This document shows, one piece after another, positions 11,141 through 24,995 of a stretch of 64,000 nt of DNA. Each line of letters opens with the position of its first letter. The stretch's first letter is position 1. Made by a program: the position numbers and the translations under genes. Where the stretch lies: the NCBI RefSeq assembly GCF_945859705.1, contig NC_079138.1, forward strand, positions 8,200,874-8,264,873, read 5' to 3'. The stretch comes from Episyrphus balteatus. Its lineage: Eukaryota; Arthropoda; Insecta; Diptera; Syrphidae. Under the pieces are notes generated by a model that saw only the letters and a list, made by a program, of their open reading frames with translations, had not been told where the DNA came from and did no database searches.

Positions 11141-11300
11141 CAGCTAAAAGCTGAATCATCAGGTCATCGATCGATTTATGCGGTATTGAACCATAACCTT
11201 TTGGAAAAAAATTACTTTCGACATGACTTAAGTACTATTCAAATATCTGCCATATTCAAAATAAAAGGTGAACTCATTTATCTTAACTTTCAACCCCACA

Positions 11301-12564
<1,264 letters not shown>

Positions 12565-14500
12565 GATCTTCCATCTGTTTTTGTTGTAAATTTTGTTGTA
12601 TTTAAATTTAGTGTTAAGTATTTTTTTTTGTAATTTTTAACGTTAGTATATATTATCGCATTGAATAAACAGCAAATTATCAACAAAACATCATTATTGT
12701 ATTATATCTGTCACAGTTACTTTACATTAAAATTCTAACTTATTTCACAAAATGTTTGGAGCAAATTTAATATAATACTATCATTTAACACTTTAATTCT
12801 AAAGTGGTAACACTTTTGTCTAAGTATCGTACCAGAGAACGGGTGGCGTCTGGCTTGCAAAAGTATGCAGTAACACATACTGTTATGTTCATGATTCATA
12901 TGTAGCTTAGCCTAATGTGTGTGCAACTTTATCCATTTGATATGTGAAGAAGCCACAAACTGGCATACAAAAACAAAATAAAATAAAATAAAAATTGACG
13001 ATGATGAACAAATGATGACCGACGATGCGAGGTGACGCACGTGGTAAAAGGCGTGTTTTACTGAAAAAAAAATAGCTAACCTTAATTTGTTGCCTACATT
13101 TCTGGCAAGAAACCTCAAATAAATATTATTCTGCAGCTCGTTGTCATAGTGTTGTATGTATCTAATATCAAAATCACGCACAGTAAGTGTAAGTACAATA
13201 CCAATCTGAAGCGACACGCGATTTACCTTTATATAGGAAAATGCCACGCGCCATCTGCAGCTGGGTATTCTCTTAATCGAGAATTAGCCATGATTATATA
13301 TTTAGGTATTTAAGGTTTTCTTAATGTTAGAAATCCGAAAATTAATAAGCCCATAGATTTTATTTTAATGGGTAAGTCAATTTTATCGGATTGAACACCA
13401 TGGTATTGCTGTAGCGGTAGTTCGTAGATCTGGCCAAGTTGTACGATATGATATTTGAAGTAGGTGTTGTTGTTACTGTGTGTTGACAATATTAACTATG
13501 TTGATGATAGTGAAGATAGTGATAGCGATGTTGACGGTGGTGATTTTTAAAAAAATAATACCCTATTACCTCTTTTAAAATCTTAGATTCTGTAACAGGT
13601 GTGGTTGTCGTTTTGTCAGGATATCTGTCGGTCTGTAAAAGGACCTACGAATTGGTTAATTACTTCGTACTTGGTATGTAGCGTTTCCAGGACCGTATGC
13701 AGAGGGGTTTGTGGAATTAATTTTTTGGATCAAAAATAACGCTAGGTACCTGTCATATACCAATTTTAAAAAAGTATAATTTTCTCGAAAACGGCTCCAA
13801 CGATTTTTCTTAAATAAATTCAAATGTTAGTTTTAAAACAATTTATATTATTTAATGAGATTTTTTTCGAAAATAACTACTAACGGTATACCTGCCATAT
13901 AACCGCTTTTTTTTATCTGATTTTCTCTCAAACGACTTATTCAATATCAATGAAATTATTTACAAAAAAAGTTTAAAAATATGAAAAAATTGAAAAATCA
14001 AATTTTCGAAATCACAACATTGATTTTTTTTTTTAAATTTCGATTTTGAAATTGCATGTTATTATTAGAAATTTAACTGTATAATTTTTTTGGAGCTCAA
14101 TTTCAATTAAAATAGTTGTTTTTTTTTTTATATTATATTTTTAAAAATTTTGTATGTCATACCAAATTTGTGTAGGTAATAATAGTCTTCAACATTTTAG
14201 CAACTTGAGTTCTAAGACCAAGTTCATGCGAGTAAGTCGTTTTTACGTGTGTTTTTATTTAGTGCGATTTTAAATGTGATATTAGAAAAAAATATTTTCA
14301 AATTTTAAGTGGACTTTTCTAAATATGCTACAATATGGTTCTTGGGTTTTTTTTAGTTTTATAATAAACAATGTGTCTATAAACCGAATAAAAAAAAACT
14401 CTGGCGCAAGTTTGCGCCATTTTAAGTAAATTGACATTTTTAGGTTCAACTGCGTACATACAAAATGGTGACTTATTCACAATATGGCTCGATTGTGAAC
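12565..14500. other. No gene recognised
   Basis: About 1.9 kb of AT-rich DNA. A small palindrome GGCGCAAGTTTGCGCC lies at about 14404-14419. Frames at 12912-13247 are low complexity and unconvincing. Confidence 0.4.
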
Positions 14501-14529
14501 ATTTCAAACTTTTCCAAAAAAATTAGGCA

Positions 14530-14915
14530 ATTAATTGGATTGAAAGAGCTTATTGAAGGAGAAAATGCGAAATTTTTAGACAAACACATAAGCTTCTGTT
14601 TGATGAAAAAAAAAATATTTTAGAGAACTTCAGGAAAAAAACGGGACTTCTGATGGACATACCCAAACCTGGTTATGGCACAATAAATGATGTCAATACT
14701 AGGCGACGTTCTTTTTCGAATCCAAAGTTGAGTTCCGAAATAACCCGTACAAATAAGAATCTCATCTTTAAATTTGTATTAATTTTTACACCCTCGCTTC
14801 TGGTCGAGAAATAAATATGGACACGTTTGATAGTATGGATCATACTCTAAAGAGTTCGATGTTGAATTCAATTACCGACTTGATTAATCATTTGCTTAAA
14901 ACGTCAGATCCTTAA
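14530..14915 (+). pseudogene. Transposase-like remnant of the same family (copy 2), internally deleted
   Basis: Plus-strand translation gives K-K-T-G-L-L-M-D-I-P-K-P-G-Y-G-T, N-D-V-N-T-R-R-R-S-F and S-S-E-I-T around 14636-14760. This parallels copy 1 at 9.1-9.25 kb. After several stops, D-L-I-N-H-L-L-K-T-S-D-P appears just before 14912, which resembles the far C-terminus of this family. The middle part between these segments is missing. Copies 1 and 2 lie in the same orientation, about 5.5 kb apart, and are too different to be a recent duplication. Confidence 0.45.
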
Positions 14916-14945
14916 CCCTTTCGGACCCAGCGTTACTCTCATGTA
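14912..14945 (+). repeat. Possible piggyBac-like terminus
   Basis: TTAACCCTTTCGGACCC begins at 14912. PiggyBac-type elements insert at TTAA and commonly start CCCT. No matching inverted end followed by TTAA was found nearby, so this is only a hint. Confidence 0.2.
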
Positions 14946-15094
14946 ACATTTTTTTAAAAAATTCGTAAAAAATATTAAATTAAACAATTTTTTAGGTTAC
15001 GATGGCTTAATTGAAAGATAATAAGGCCTAGTAACTGGATTATTACAAAAAGTTAGTCAAATATCATACCTTTAATTTTTTTTATCGATAAAAG

Positions 15095-16016
15095 GACTGA
15101 AAGGCCCCAAAAGCCTTTACTTCAGGGCGTCAAAAAAAAAATTAAATTAAAAAAAAATGTTTTTAAATTAAATTACATTTGTTGATGGATTACTAAATAT
15201 TACTTTAGGAGCCCCAAAAAATATGACTTCGGCGGAGCTCCAAAAATATTATATGAAGGGTCCCAAATTCATAATTTTTCAGGAACCCCGTTAGTTTAGA
15301 GGCAATCAAATATTAATTTAGGGGACCCAAAATCTATTACTAAGGAGCCCAAAAATATTCATCAAATTTTCTGATGGTATAACAAATATTATTTGAGGAT
15401 CCTCAAAAGCTATTTCTTCAGTGGTTCAAATCAATCAAATGGAAAATTAAATATCAATTCAGGGGCCCCAACATAAATACATCAGGGCCCAAAATAAAAA
15501 CATTACGTTATTGGTGGCATTCCGAATATTACTTCAGAACAGAGGCCCCAATACCTATTAATTCTTGGCTCCAAAAAAAATATATTATATTTTAACGGCC
15601 TCTAAGCACTTAATTTTGAGGCCCTAAAAATAATTTTTCAGGGGCCCCAAAAGAAATAAACTATGTTTGATGATGGAAAATCAAATGTTTACATATTACT
15701 TCAGAGGCCCCAAGAACAATCCATTCTAAGCTAAAAAAAATTTATTTTAAGGGTCTCTAAATATTTAATTTTGGGGGCCCCTAGTACAAGTATTTATTGC
15801 TTTTATGATAGAAATTTTAAGTAAGTATAGCAAAGTGCATTACGAACATATTAAAACATTAAAATAAACCAAAAAATAAATAAGCCATACAAAAATAAAA
15901 AAAAAATGTATGGCGTATACGTACTTTTTTTTGTATCTAAGGGGCCCCCAAATATCAAAGGGGCCCCAAAATATAGTCTTGCCCCGGGGCCCCGGTGACT
16001 CAACGTACGCCACTGC
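15095..16016. repeat. Decayed GGGGCCCC-rich repeat field
   Basis: At least a dozen copies of a unit centred on AGGGGCCCCAAAA, each followed by A/T-rich spacer with ATTACTTCAGG-like wording, lie between 15101 and 15990. Spacing varies from about 35 to 100 bases. The field ends in CCCCGGGGCCCCGG and then ACGTACGCCACTG, the complement of CAGTGGCGTACGT, a wording seen at termini of hAT-type elements. It reads as a degenerate minisatellite inside a transposon. No coding capacity. Confidence 0.6.
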
Positions 16017-16035
16017 GTATCACCCTTCCCTTTGT

Positions 16036-16984
16036 ATAGGGTAAGGTGGTATAAGAGTGCGCATTTTAGACAAAATGCCAAATAAAACAATAACAAAAAG
16101 AATTTAACTACTTTTTTTATATATAGTTTTTAGTTTATAATCAAAGCAACGAAAAAAACTAAAAACTGGTAACAAAAATGCATTAATTCAAAAGTTATAA
16201 ACAAAATACCACATTAGGAAATTCGCGCACTCTTATACATCCTATTGTGTAAGAGTGCGCGGGTTAGTTTGTAAGAGTGCGCAGCTGCGCACATGTGTAA
16301 GTTCGCACAAAAGTCGCAAATAAAATTGCCTATCTTTAAATAAACAGAGTATTGTTCAACCCATCACTCCTTGCATGAGGAACAATCAATTTAGTCTTCG
16401 ATTAATGGTTCCGAGAAAATTTCAATATTTCCTAGTTACTCTCATTAGCTTGTTTTTTGTAAAACTTTTATTTGGTTTCTTTTTGGTTGGAATTGCTTTT
16501 TCTAGCTGCTGTTTGCTGGTATATACAAATGCCAGTTATTTTGAAGCCTTGGATAGCATTTACTGCTCTTATAACCCGCGCACTCTTATACATCATCATG
16601 GTGCGCACTCTTACACGCTCAGACATGTAATCGAAGAATATATATATATTTCACAATGCACTTTATGACCAGTCTTACGTGTTCCTCAAATGTTTCTTTT
16701 TGTCGACTTTTTAATGTCCCATACTTTGTTTATTGTTATTTTTTGTTGATAAGCGGAAAATTTAATTTGTTTGGCAAGAAAAATTGGAAAAAAAAGTGCT
16801 AAAAAACTTAAACTTAACTAGCACCTCTGTTTACAAACACATTTACATGAAATTTTGACAGCAGATCAAACTCATTTAGATCTTTCCAAAATAAGTGCAT
16901 TCAGTCTTATATTCCCTTTCAAACCGTAGAAAATGGCCTTGCGCACTCTTATCAACCGCGCACTCTTATACCATCCTACCCTAT
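16036..16984. mobile_element. TIR element carrying eight copies of TAAGAGTGCGC
   Basis: The left end ATAGGGTAAGGTGGTATAAG (16036-16055) and the right end (16957-16984) are inverted repeats of 27-28 bases with two mismatches. The 11-mer TAAGAGTGCGC occurs exactly at 16052, 16250 and 16272 on plus and at 16225, 16578, 16603, 16941 and 16958 on minus. The frame at 16375-16668 contains a hydrophobic stretch but has no recognisable domain and runs through two of the motif copies, so I do not call it a gene. No clear target duplication. Confidence 0.6.
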
Positions 16985-17059
16985 TGGAAAAAGGTAACTT
17001 TCCCTTCATTGATTAGGCTTTCGATCACATCGTATAAGCTTGGAAAAAAGAATCATGAG

Positions 17060-17167
17060 TCACCCGATGTCTCCCATCCTTTTCCAAAACTCTGAGGGTA
17101 TTTCGTCTTGCCCAACAGCTTTTCCCTTTTTAGAGTATTTTACAGCCTCATAGTCTTCGACTATGAC
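17060..17167 (-). pseudogene. Short RT fragment of an RTE-like non-LTR element
   Basis: Minus-strand translation gives K-K-G-K-A-V-G-Q-D-E-I-P-S-E-F-W-K, then a stop. The pattern K-x-G-K-A-x-G-x-D-x-I-P-x-E-x-W-K is the signature at the start of the RT domain in RTE and related elements. Only about 36 residues survive. It is a third retroelement family in this window. Confidence 0.65.
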
Positions 17168-19980
17168 ATGGGATACGAAAGAAGTTTACCGTTAAACTTC
17201 TTTTTTCACTTTTCTTAGGCTACAAGTCATATCACATGTGATGTTCTGGATTTGTTTTTTTAATTAATCTTTATGACTCCTTCTTTCGCAGAAAATACTT
17301 TTGAATGTTCACTTTCTATCATAAAAAATGAAAATGTTAAGAACGATAACAATTTGATGAAAAATCACAAAATTTACCGTAACTCTTCGGCGTCTCAACT
17401 AAACTTGCTAAAACTTACAGAAATGATCGATTAAATTAAAAAAGTTGTCGCCAAGAGGGATTTCCACTTTAAGTGTCGATTTTTAATCCAATGTGAGTTT
17501 CAAGCAAAGGAAAAATGCTTTTTAGAATTGTGTTTTGTCAAAAAAAAAAAAACTGACTACAACTTCTGCAAGACAGCAGCAGCAGCAGATGTTCTCAAAC
17601 TCAAATGAATGGATAAAAATGTTCAAATTCTATTTATCCAAATTTACCTACAACCTGCTGCCTTCGAATTTTCAATTCAATTGCATCAATTAGGGTTTTC
17701 CTTGAGCACAAAAACAAAAAATAGATATCTTACATGGTTAACAAAAGAAAATAGGAAAACAGGTGGAAATTAATGGCAGCACGCGTGCTGTCTTCCGATG
17801 GAATTAATCTAACGTCTGTGAAAAAAAAAAACAGAGACAGTAGGTAGTTGAGTTTTTTTTTTTTTTTTTTTTTTTTGAAAAACTGACAATAAAATTTTAT
17901 AATCTGGAAAAAAGGAAAAAGAAATAAAAAAAAACACTTTATAATTTTATACAGGCTCTCCCTACTCATTTCGTTTATAATATTTTCACCTAAAAGACTA
18001 ATGATAACACACCTGCTGAATGATACCTTTCTAAAGTCCTTAAGTTAGAGACAAAAAACATATGGGGTTTTAATGTACTAATAGGAACCAGGTTCTTAAC
18101 CCTGCGGAAGCAATAACTCATTATAATGCAAAAAAATTTAAAACGTCGTCATCGGGTGAAAAGTGTAACTTGGAAAATCTTACAAGTTATGACATTAAAT
18201 CAAAATATGCACCCAAGAAGTAGAAAAATGGCACCCTGAAAGAAATATTTGCCTCATTGAAGATGAAAACAAAATTCAATGTTTGATACATTATATACCT
18301 ATAAAGGTATGTCATTGAAAATTTTGTTAGTCTTTATTCTATTTATTCTAGAAATAGGTTCTGAGTTTTTAAATTGTCGTGTTCGCATTTTTTAAAACGA
18401 CATCGCTTTGAAATAATTTCAGTTGCACTATAATATGCAATTTGTATGTACGGCAGCGTTCGTTTTTTAAGAAGGCGCCCCACTAGGATTGAAGTTTTTT
18501 TTCTCATTTTAAATAGATATATGTTGACTTTTGAGGTTCTTGTCTTCGTTTCAAAAAGGCATAAACCATCTTTATAGGACAAATGGGTTAAGTCAGGACA
18601 TGCATGTTGTTTTTGGGTTTTATTTTATTTTTCATACTATTTAATGTGCTTTTTTAAATTAAGCTTTCTAATTAAACCAAAAAAAAAAAAAAATGTCCTG
18701 GCTGAAGCCCTTGTCTAGAAAGTTTTTCGAAATTTGAGTTATTTTTGATTTTAACTAACTGATCTTCGAAGCCTTATAGAAAAATAATTATTGGTAAAAT
18801 GTCGCAAAGCGAAACAACTTACTAGAGTCCTTGATATAATTACCTCCGATAAGTCACCATTCTTGTTAAATTGGGTAAGAATGTGAAGAAGATTTTAAGA
18901 TTTATAAGAAAAATGCCTTGAAGGTAAGTATCGAATGGCATTCGGAAGTTAAGGAGGCCTTGAGAAACTCTTTGCAGTTTCTTCTTCTTCTCTACCATTA
19001 AACTGCTTCTTGAGTTAATTGGAGTGAAATTGCTTCGCAGAACTATCTTACTCTGACATATATATAACCCAACACTGACAATAAACTATCTATATCTACT
19101 ATTAATATGTGAAGCAAAAAGGTTAGCACACTAGCTCCCTATGTGCTCATCCAAATATTTATTTTTTTTAAACAAGCAAGCACCAAGAGACTTATGTTCT
19201 TTATCACGTTCATATTACAATGTTATAACCTATCTACCTACCGGATCAAGAAAATCATTTTTAAATGTTCAACTTTTTTTATTTGGAAACTTTCTTATAA
19301 TATATAAATTGAGGAATACCTGGAAGAAAAAGGTGAGTTTTATTTCCGAATTCATATAGGATCATACGTTTTTAAGAACTCATAATTATGGATTGCTTTC
19401 CATTAAGATCATAGATAGACAGATAGTAAATTTGAAAAAAATCACAGACATATTTAAACAACAACTTAAGATAAAATAAATGAGGAACAAAATTGAGAAA
19501 ATATCTAGGTACCTGCTCTTCAAATCCATCATCAGAAGATCCAATCCCAACCAACCAAAAATTTGCGTTGAGAAAACAATATTGGAATGAAGCCTAAAAA
19601 CAAAATTCGAATTCTCTGCATCCAATACGAGACAGTTGAACAGTAAAACAGAATAACTTATCCCCCCTTCTTTTTAACACAGATGTACACCATGTGTTCA
19701 TGTTTTATATTATATATCAAACAAATTTCTATACATACACGTAACGAGACTACAGACGCAGCAATGCATAGGTAACAGGTTGCCGTTGCGCACCGTAAGA
19801 ATCCTCGATTTCCAAATCTCTCAACAACTTCAACAGGTAGGGGCAGGTCATCAAAGCTATACCACGCACACACCTTAACCATCACCAAACAACAATACAA
19901 AATATATCCAAGAATACGAGTGTTAGTGTCCGCACCGACGGCGGACTGGCGGCGACGACGACGACGACGACAACTCACCT
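17168..19980. other. No gene recognised
   Basis: About 2.8 kb of AT-rich DNA with long A and T runs (T23 near 17853). Small frames at 18343-18582 and 19141-19359 show no family resemblance. The last 150 bases (19900 on) become GC-richer toward the candidate promoter. Confidence 0.4.
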
Positions 19981-20029
19981 GGGTTGGCCAAGCGTATCGG
20001 CTTTGCTTGAGATACTTTGTTCGTTCCTA

Positions 20030-20067
20030 TATGCAGTTCTGCTCGAGATCTCTTCGTCTTCGGACAG
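20030..20067 (+). promoter_or_regulatory. Candidate Inr + DPE core promoter
   Basis: TGCAGT at 20032-20037 fits the initiator pattern BBCABW with A at 20035 as +1. At +28 to +32 (20062-20066) the sequence is GGACA, which fits the downstream promoter element RGWYV at exactly the spacing needed. No TATA box precedes it, as usual for DPE promoters. It lies in a local GC-rich island (19.92-20.1 kb, with a CGA run at 19953-19970) about 8.5 kb before the first coding exon. Motif matches this short occur by chance, so transcript 5' ends are needed. Confidence 0.45.
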
Positions 20068-20606
20068 GTAGTCGCACAAAGAGAGGTCTTTTAGAAATAC
20101 TTTTAGAAAAAAAAAACAAAAAAAAACAAAAGTTTCAAAACAACAACAACATTTTACGCTATCAAAAGATTTCGTTAACTTTTGTATTCTAAATTTCTGT
20201 GAAATTTTAAAAATCTACGATCAGTGAGTCTACTGTAACACAGCTTTAGGCTTTATGAGTTAACCCAATTCCAATAAAATAAAAAAAAAAAATAAAGTGT
20301 TAACCTTATTATGAATTAAACAAAAGAAAAAAAAATCTTGATTTTTTAAATATTTTTGAAAAATTGAAAATTGAAAATTTCAGTCCAAGTGTTTCGTGTT
20401 GTTATCAAAGTGAGAAAGCTGAAACGATGGAAAATAATGTGAAAAAATAATAAAATTCAAATATTTCAAAACATCGATTGAGAGTGGATTATACATACGA
20501 AATATACACATATTTCGGTGTATTTAGTTTTCTATTGGATCTTCCATTCCATTAGAGCGGATTAGTTTAACAGATTGAACGAAAGGGATTTTTTTTACTT
20601 TGTTTG
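20035..20606 (+). other. Putative untranslated first exon
   Basis: It begins at the candidate initiator and ends at a good splice donor (TTTG before GTAAGA at 20607). No long frame crosses it. Short upstream frames occur, for example ATGGAAAAT at 20426 ending after seven codons. The composition (A-rich, CAACAACAAC at 20141) resembles insect leaders. The next acceptor with coding sequence on this strand is at 28593-28594. Confidence 0.35.
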
Positions 20607-23600
20607 GTAAGAAATACCTATATCAATAACATAAATAATGTCATGCTTATTGAAGGAAAATAGAATAGTTTTTTTAAGAATTTATAATACAAATTTCTTG
20701 TATCTCTTGTAAGGAAACGAAACTATTTGTATCATCATTTATTATTAATCTTAAAATTTCAAAGTAAGCTTAAAGTGTATGACAAATGACAAGTGAGCGC
20801 AATAGCAAATAGTTATATCATCGATACGGAACATTATAGTTATCAAGTGTATGGGAAAATTTTTTCAAGCTTATTATTTTTTTTTTTATGAAAACATCCC
20901 CTTACACTTTCCTATTTCTCATTTTCTATAGGTATCTAGTTATTAAAAAACTCTGTTAGGCCAAGAACTCTGTTTCTTTGTGAACCAAATTTATATATAT
21001 TTCTTGCTACAGTTTTTATATAGGGAATACAAAACCATTCAACTTCTTAAGGGCCGAGGAGCTTTCTTAAAACAGATCAATACAACCTTTATCTAACATT
21101 TACAATATATTTAAAGAAATTATTGTAGAATGCTGTTCTTCCCGTTCCCAAAGTATTTGCTTTTTTTTCAACGAATTTCCCCATTTTTGTTTAAGAGCAT
21201 TTTATAAAATATATTAGGTATTAAGATCCACATATCTCCCCAACAGTCACAACTTCCGACAGTCCCAAAAATTCTCAAAGTTGTGATCTCCCACGGAACG
21301 GAGCAGATCACAACTCAAAACAACTTAACGACGAATAAATATTTTTTGGGACTCTCAAAAGCTGTGAATGTGGGGGAGAACCCGGGTATAAGCTAGCATT
21401 ATCTCTCAAATTTTCCATTTCACTCTTTATTCATTTTTGAAATGAAGCTTTCTTCCTATGAGGCGCAGTTTATCAGCATAGTGAGTTGACTAGTTGGAAA
21501 AGCAAGGGTATCAACGTCCAATTCCTTGAGACTGTCAATTTCACACAGCTTTGATGTAACGCTTTTTTTATCTAAATCAAAGTGGTTTTCGTTGATTTTA
21601 AGTTTATTTTCCTCCAGTGTTTTTTTAAAGTTTGATCGCATAAAAATGAAGCTAATTCAAACCAAATTCAAATTCTTAAAGAGAATACCTACGTTATAAT
21701 AACTAAAAGGAATCAAATTTGTTTTATGTTTTAAAACAATTTATCTTACTACTCAAAATTCAATTTAAGAAATTATCGAATTTCGTTTTTCTTTATTTTG
21801 CTTTTTATATATCTAACTTTTATAATATGTAGGTATAAAAGCAAAACGAATTATAAACAACTTGAACATTTATTTATTAATGAAAAAGTGGTTTTCTTTC
21901 ATTTGTGGGGTACAACAGTAAAAGATTTTTTTAACTGGAAATGGCCTTGACGGAGGAAAATGTCGGAACTGTTCTTAGTAACAAATAGTTTATACAATGT
22001 AATGTGATGTTTGGCATTTATAAATCAATAATTTTTCAAAAATTTTGTGAAACTTTATAAAGCAGCAACATCCTAAGAACGACATACATGCTACAAATTC
22101 AAAAGAAACATTTCACTTGCTTTTGCTTGCGTATTATTGAACGTCATTTCCTCAATTTTTTTGCGTTTTCCCTTTAAACCGCAATATTTGTTGAGGGTTA
22201 ATTAAATTTTCACTTCAAAAAGTAGGTACACGTCAAAGTTAAAAAAAAAAAGAGAAAAACTTGTAACAAAACCAACAAATAAGAAATATCGCAACCTGAA
22301 TTTAGAGAGCGTAAAAAGTGATTGCTCCCAATTTTATATATTTTTTTTTTGTTTTTATTTTTTGTTATTTGTCAACACAGCTAATGATTTTTGATTGTAT
22401 TTGTGTCCTTATGAAGATGCAGAAATTTGTTTTAGTTTTATTTTTTTTTTTAATTAATTTTTAATTTAATTAAAGCCAAACTTATTTGTGAAATTTTTTA
22501 TTGATGGAACTTATTGGACACAGTAAGTTGGCTTATATATGTATGTGTCAAGTTTTTATTGTTTTTAATTATTATTTTAGAACTTTCTTGTAAAAAAAAA
22601 AAAATATGTACTGCGTATACCTATGTCAAAATATCGAGATATGGAACGTTTCAGAAACCAAACCAATGATTTTTTCATAGGTACAATATTTGTTTACTAT
22701 ATAAATAGATGACCAAGAAATTTAACTTCTAGTACCTACATGAGTGGAGAACTGTTTTATCTTTTTTTGTTTTGGTAAAACTTAGTTTAAAAAATGTAAA
22801 TATTTTAGTATAAATTTATTACAATATACTTTAAGAAATCATTCCGGAGGTTTTGGGTCTCATACACAAATTAAATTAGAACTTCATTCGCAAGGGGATA
22901 CACAAAACAAGAAAAAAAAACTAAAATGCACTAAAATGGATCGCACAAACTTTCCCAAAGTACATAAATATTAGTTAAAAATTGGAAATTTTTCGATTTG
23001 GCTAGATTTCAGAAGAAAACAACAAAATGTATGCACCTACAAAAAATATATACCTACAAACTAATTTTTTCGACTAGGTACCTACACATAATTTTTAAAT
23101 CGATAAGAAATATTTATGTGTACATTTTAAATAAAATCGGTTCAACATTATTTAACTAAATATGGGTACATGTACGCAAAAAACGAAAATGTCAGTTTTT
23201 ATTCAAAAATTGGAACTCAATATTTTCCACCATCTGAATGTTTTGAGAAAAACTAAAAGCGCAGTTTTGTTAGAATGTCTCAAACGATGACGTATACCAA
23301 TCGTTAGAAACATATTCGACAGAATTACAAGAATTGAAAAATTGGATGAGAGGTACCTACAAGTTCTCAGCAAGATATTAAAGCAAACAAAAAAGAACCT
23401 TGGAAACTACAAAAAAAATTTCTGTACCAGATTTCAAGCAAATTTTCTCACTCGTTAAGTCTTTAGCTCGTTGTACGGATGATTGCACAGAAAAACCGAC
23501 GTTTGATTATAATTTATAACCTGGAAATTTTTTTTTACACCAAACCAATATTTGCCCTACCGAAAAAATTTGGTTTAATTTATAAATTAAAAAATATTAA

Positions 23601-23759
23601 AACTATATTATATATAGCAATATTAAAGTAATGTTTTTTAAAGACGAATGATGGATTGTCTTATGAAATAAATATTTTATTACAAAAAGAAAACTACAAT
23701 AAACAACATCTCAGAACTAGCTATTTAAAAACAAAATATAAATCACTAACCGTTTGGAG
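20607..23759 (+). other. Putative intron 1, first part: no gene
   Basis: AT-rich DNA with many A/T runs. The frame at 21456-21641 (minus) is hydrophilic but shows no known domain. No repeats of note. Confidence 0.4.
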
Positions 23760-23815
23760 CAGTGTTTCCCAACCTTTTTATAATATGCCCCACCAGAACC
23801 TTTCAAAATCCTCAT
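23760..23815 (+). repeat. hAT-like terminal sequence, single end
   Basis: CAGTGTTTCCCAACCTTTTT starting at 23760 and followed by GCCCCACCAGAACC matches the usual wording at the ends of many hAT-type elements. The inverted partner was not found downstream, so at most a solo end or truncated copy is present. Confidence 0.3.
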
Positions 23816-24689
23816 GTCTCCCTGACATTTTGTGTTTGGAAAAATTTAACACCAAAAATATTAAAATGCTCAAATACTTATAGATTTCTAACATCTCCGA
23901 AAGAGTTATATTTCACAAAAAAAAAAAAAAAATACTGAACGAACAATTGACAATATGAATATTATAAGATAACAACTATAAATTACCTATTTTTTGCTTA
24001 TTCGAACACTCACAATAAACTTTTTTTAAATTAATTAAAAGAAAAACGTATTGTTTTTTATTTATCTGTGAATGCGTGTGAATGGAGGAGTAGAATTTGT
24101 ATAAGTAAGAAATTAGGCTTGCGAATGTGGTTGAATCTTTTCATCTTATTGCTTCAAGCATAATATGAGGTTTTGAATTAGAAATGGGAAAAAAGTCTGA
24201 TGACTCACGAGTGGTGAACTTGAAATCTATTTGAGGTTTAAATTGAAACTTTTGTCAAACAAAAACAACATTCAATATCACATAAAAAAAAATATATATA
24301 GCACTTGTTTTAAGGCTAGTTGTAATGGTCAAAAATTAAGACACAAAAGCCTTACAAACTAATCCAATCCATTCAGTTAATCCAAAGTTAAACTGATCAA
24401 ATGATTTGAGATAAGGAGCTGGTATTTTTCGTTTATAGCAATCAGAAAATGTATGTCAGTTGAAAAACTACAAGATCTAGCTAATCTCCTCTTTTTCTGA
24501 TTGAAATACAGACGAAAAAGTTTTCCATTTGCAGTGGAACAGGAAAAAAAATTTTTGATTTGTTTCATTACGTTCCGCTGGCACCAGAAACGAATTGCAA
24601 AAAGAAAACAAATAAATACTATTTTAGCAATAAAAAATATTTCTTTCAATGAAAATTCTTTAAGTCATCTATTACACTGGATTACAAGG

Positions 24690-24812
24690 GTTTTGTTGCC
24701 GAAAAAAAAATGTACTTTTCTGAAGGTTTTCGGTGTGCTGAATTCGAATCCGAAGTCAGAAACAACTAATCAGCTCCCGTTTTTGAGATACTACTACTAA
24801 GGATGATTTTTT
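24690..24812 (+). repeat. Dispersed repeat related to the arms of the 50.3-51.8 kb palindrome
   Basis: The wording TTTTCGGTGTGCTGAATTCG, AATCCGAAGTCAGAAA and TTTTTGAGATACTACT closely parallels 50659-50730 (TTTTCGTATGCTGAACTCG, AATCCAAAGTCAAAAA, TTTTTGAGATATTACC). Here it is a single copy with no inverted partner. It shows that the palindrome arms come from a dispersed family. Confidence 0.55.
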
Positions 24813-24995
24813 GCTTCTCATAACCTAAAATAAATCTAATCTTGCTTTTCGTTATTTTAAAGCTTTAAAATTGTGTCTCACATATTTTTCAAGTAGTGCC
24901 ATCACAAGTGTGTTTGATTGAAGAAATACAGAAAAAAAACAACGCGTCTAGACAAGACATATTTTTCGTGTGAGTGCAAACAACAATCAACTACT

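Noticed and set aside
14912..15090. A complete piggyBac-type element
   Set aside because: Only one possible end (TTAACCCTTT) was found; no inverted partner with TTAA.
16375..16668. 97-codon hydrophobic frame
   Set aside because: It lies inside a TIR element and crosses two copies of its repeated motif; the hydrophobic part is T-rich chance.
21456..21641. Hydrophilic 61-codon frame on the minus strand
   Set aside because: Protein-like composition, but no family resemblance, no exon borders and no neighbours to support it.
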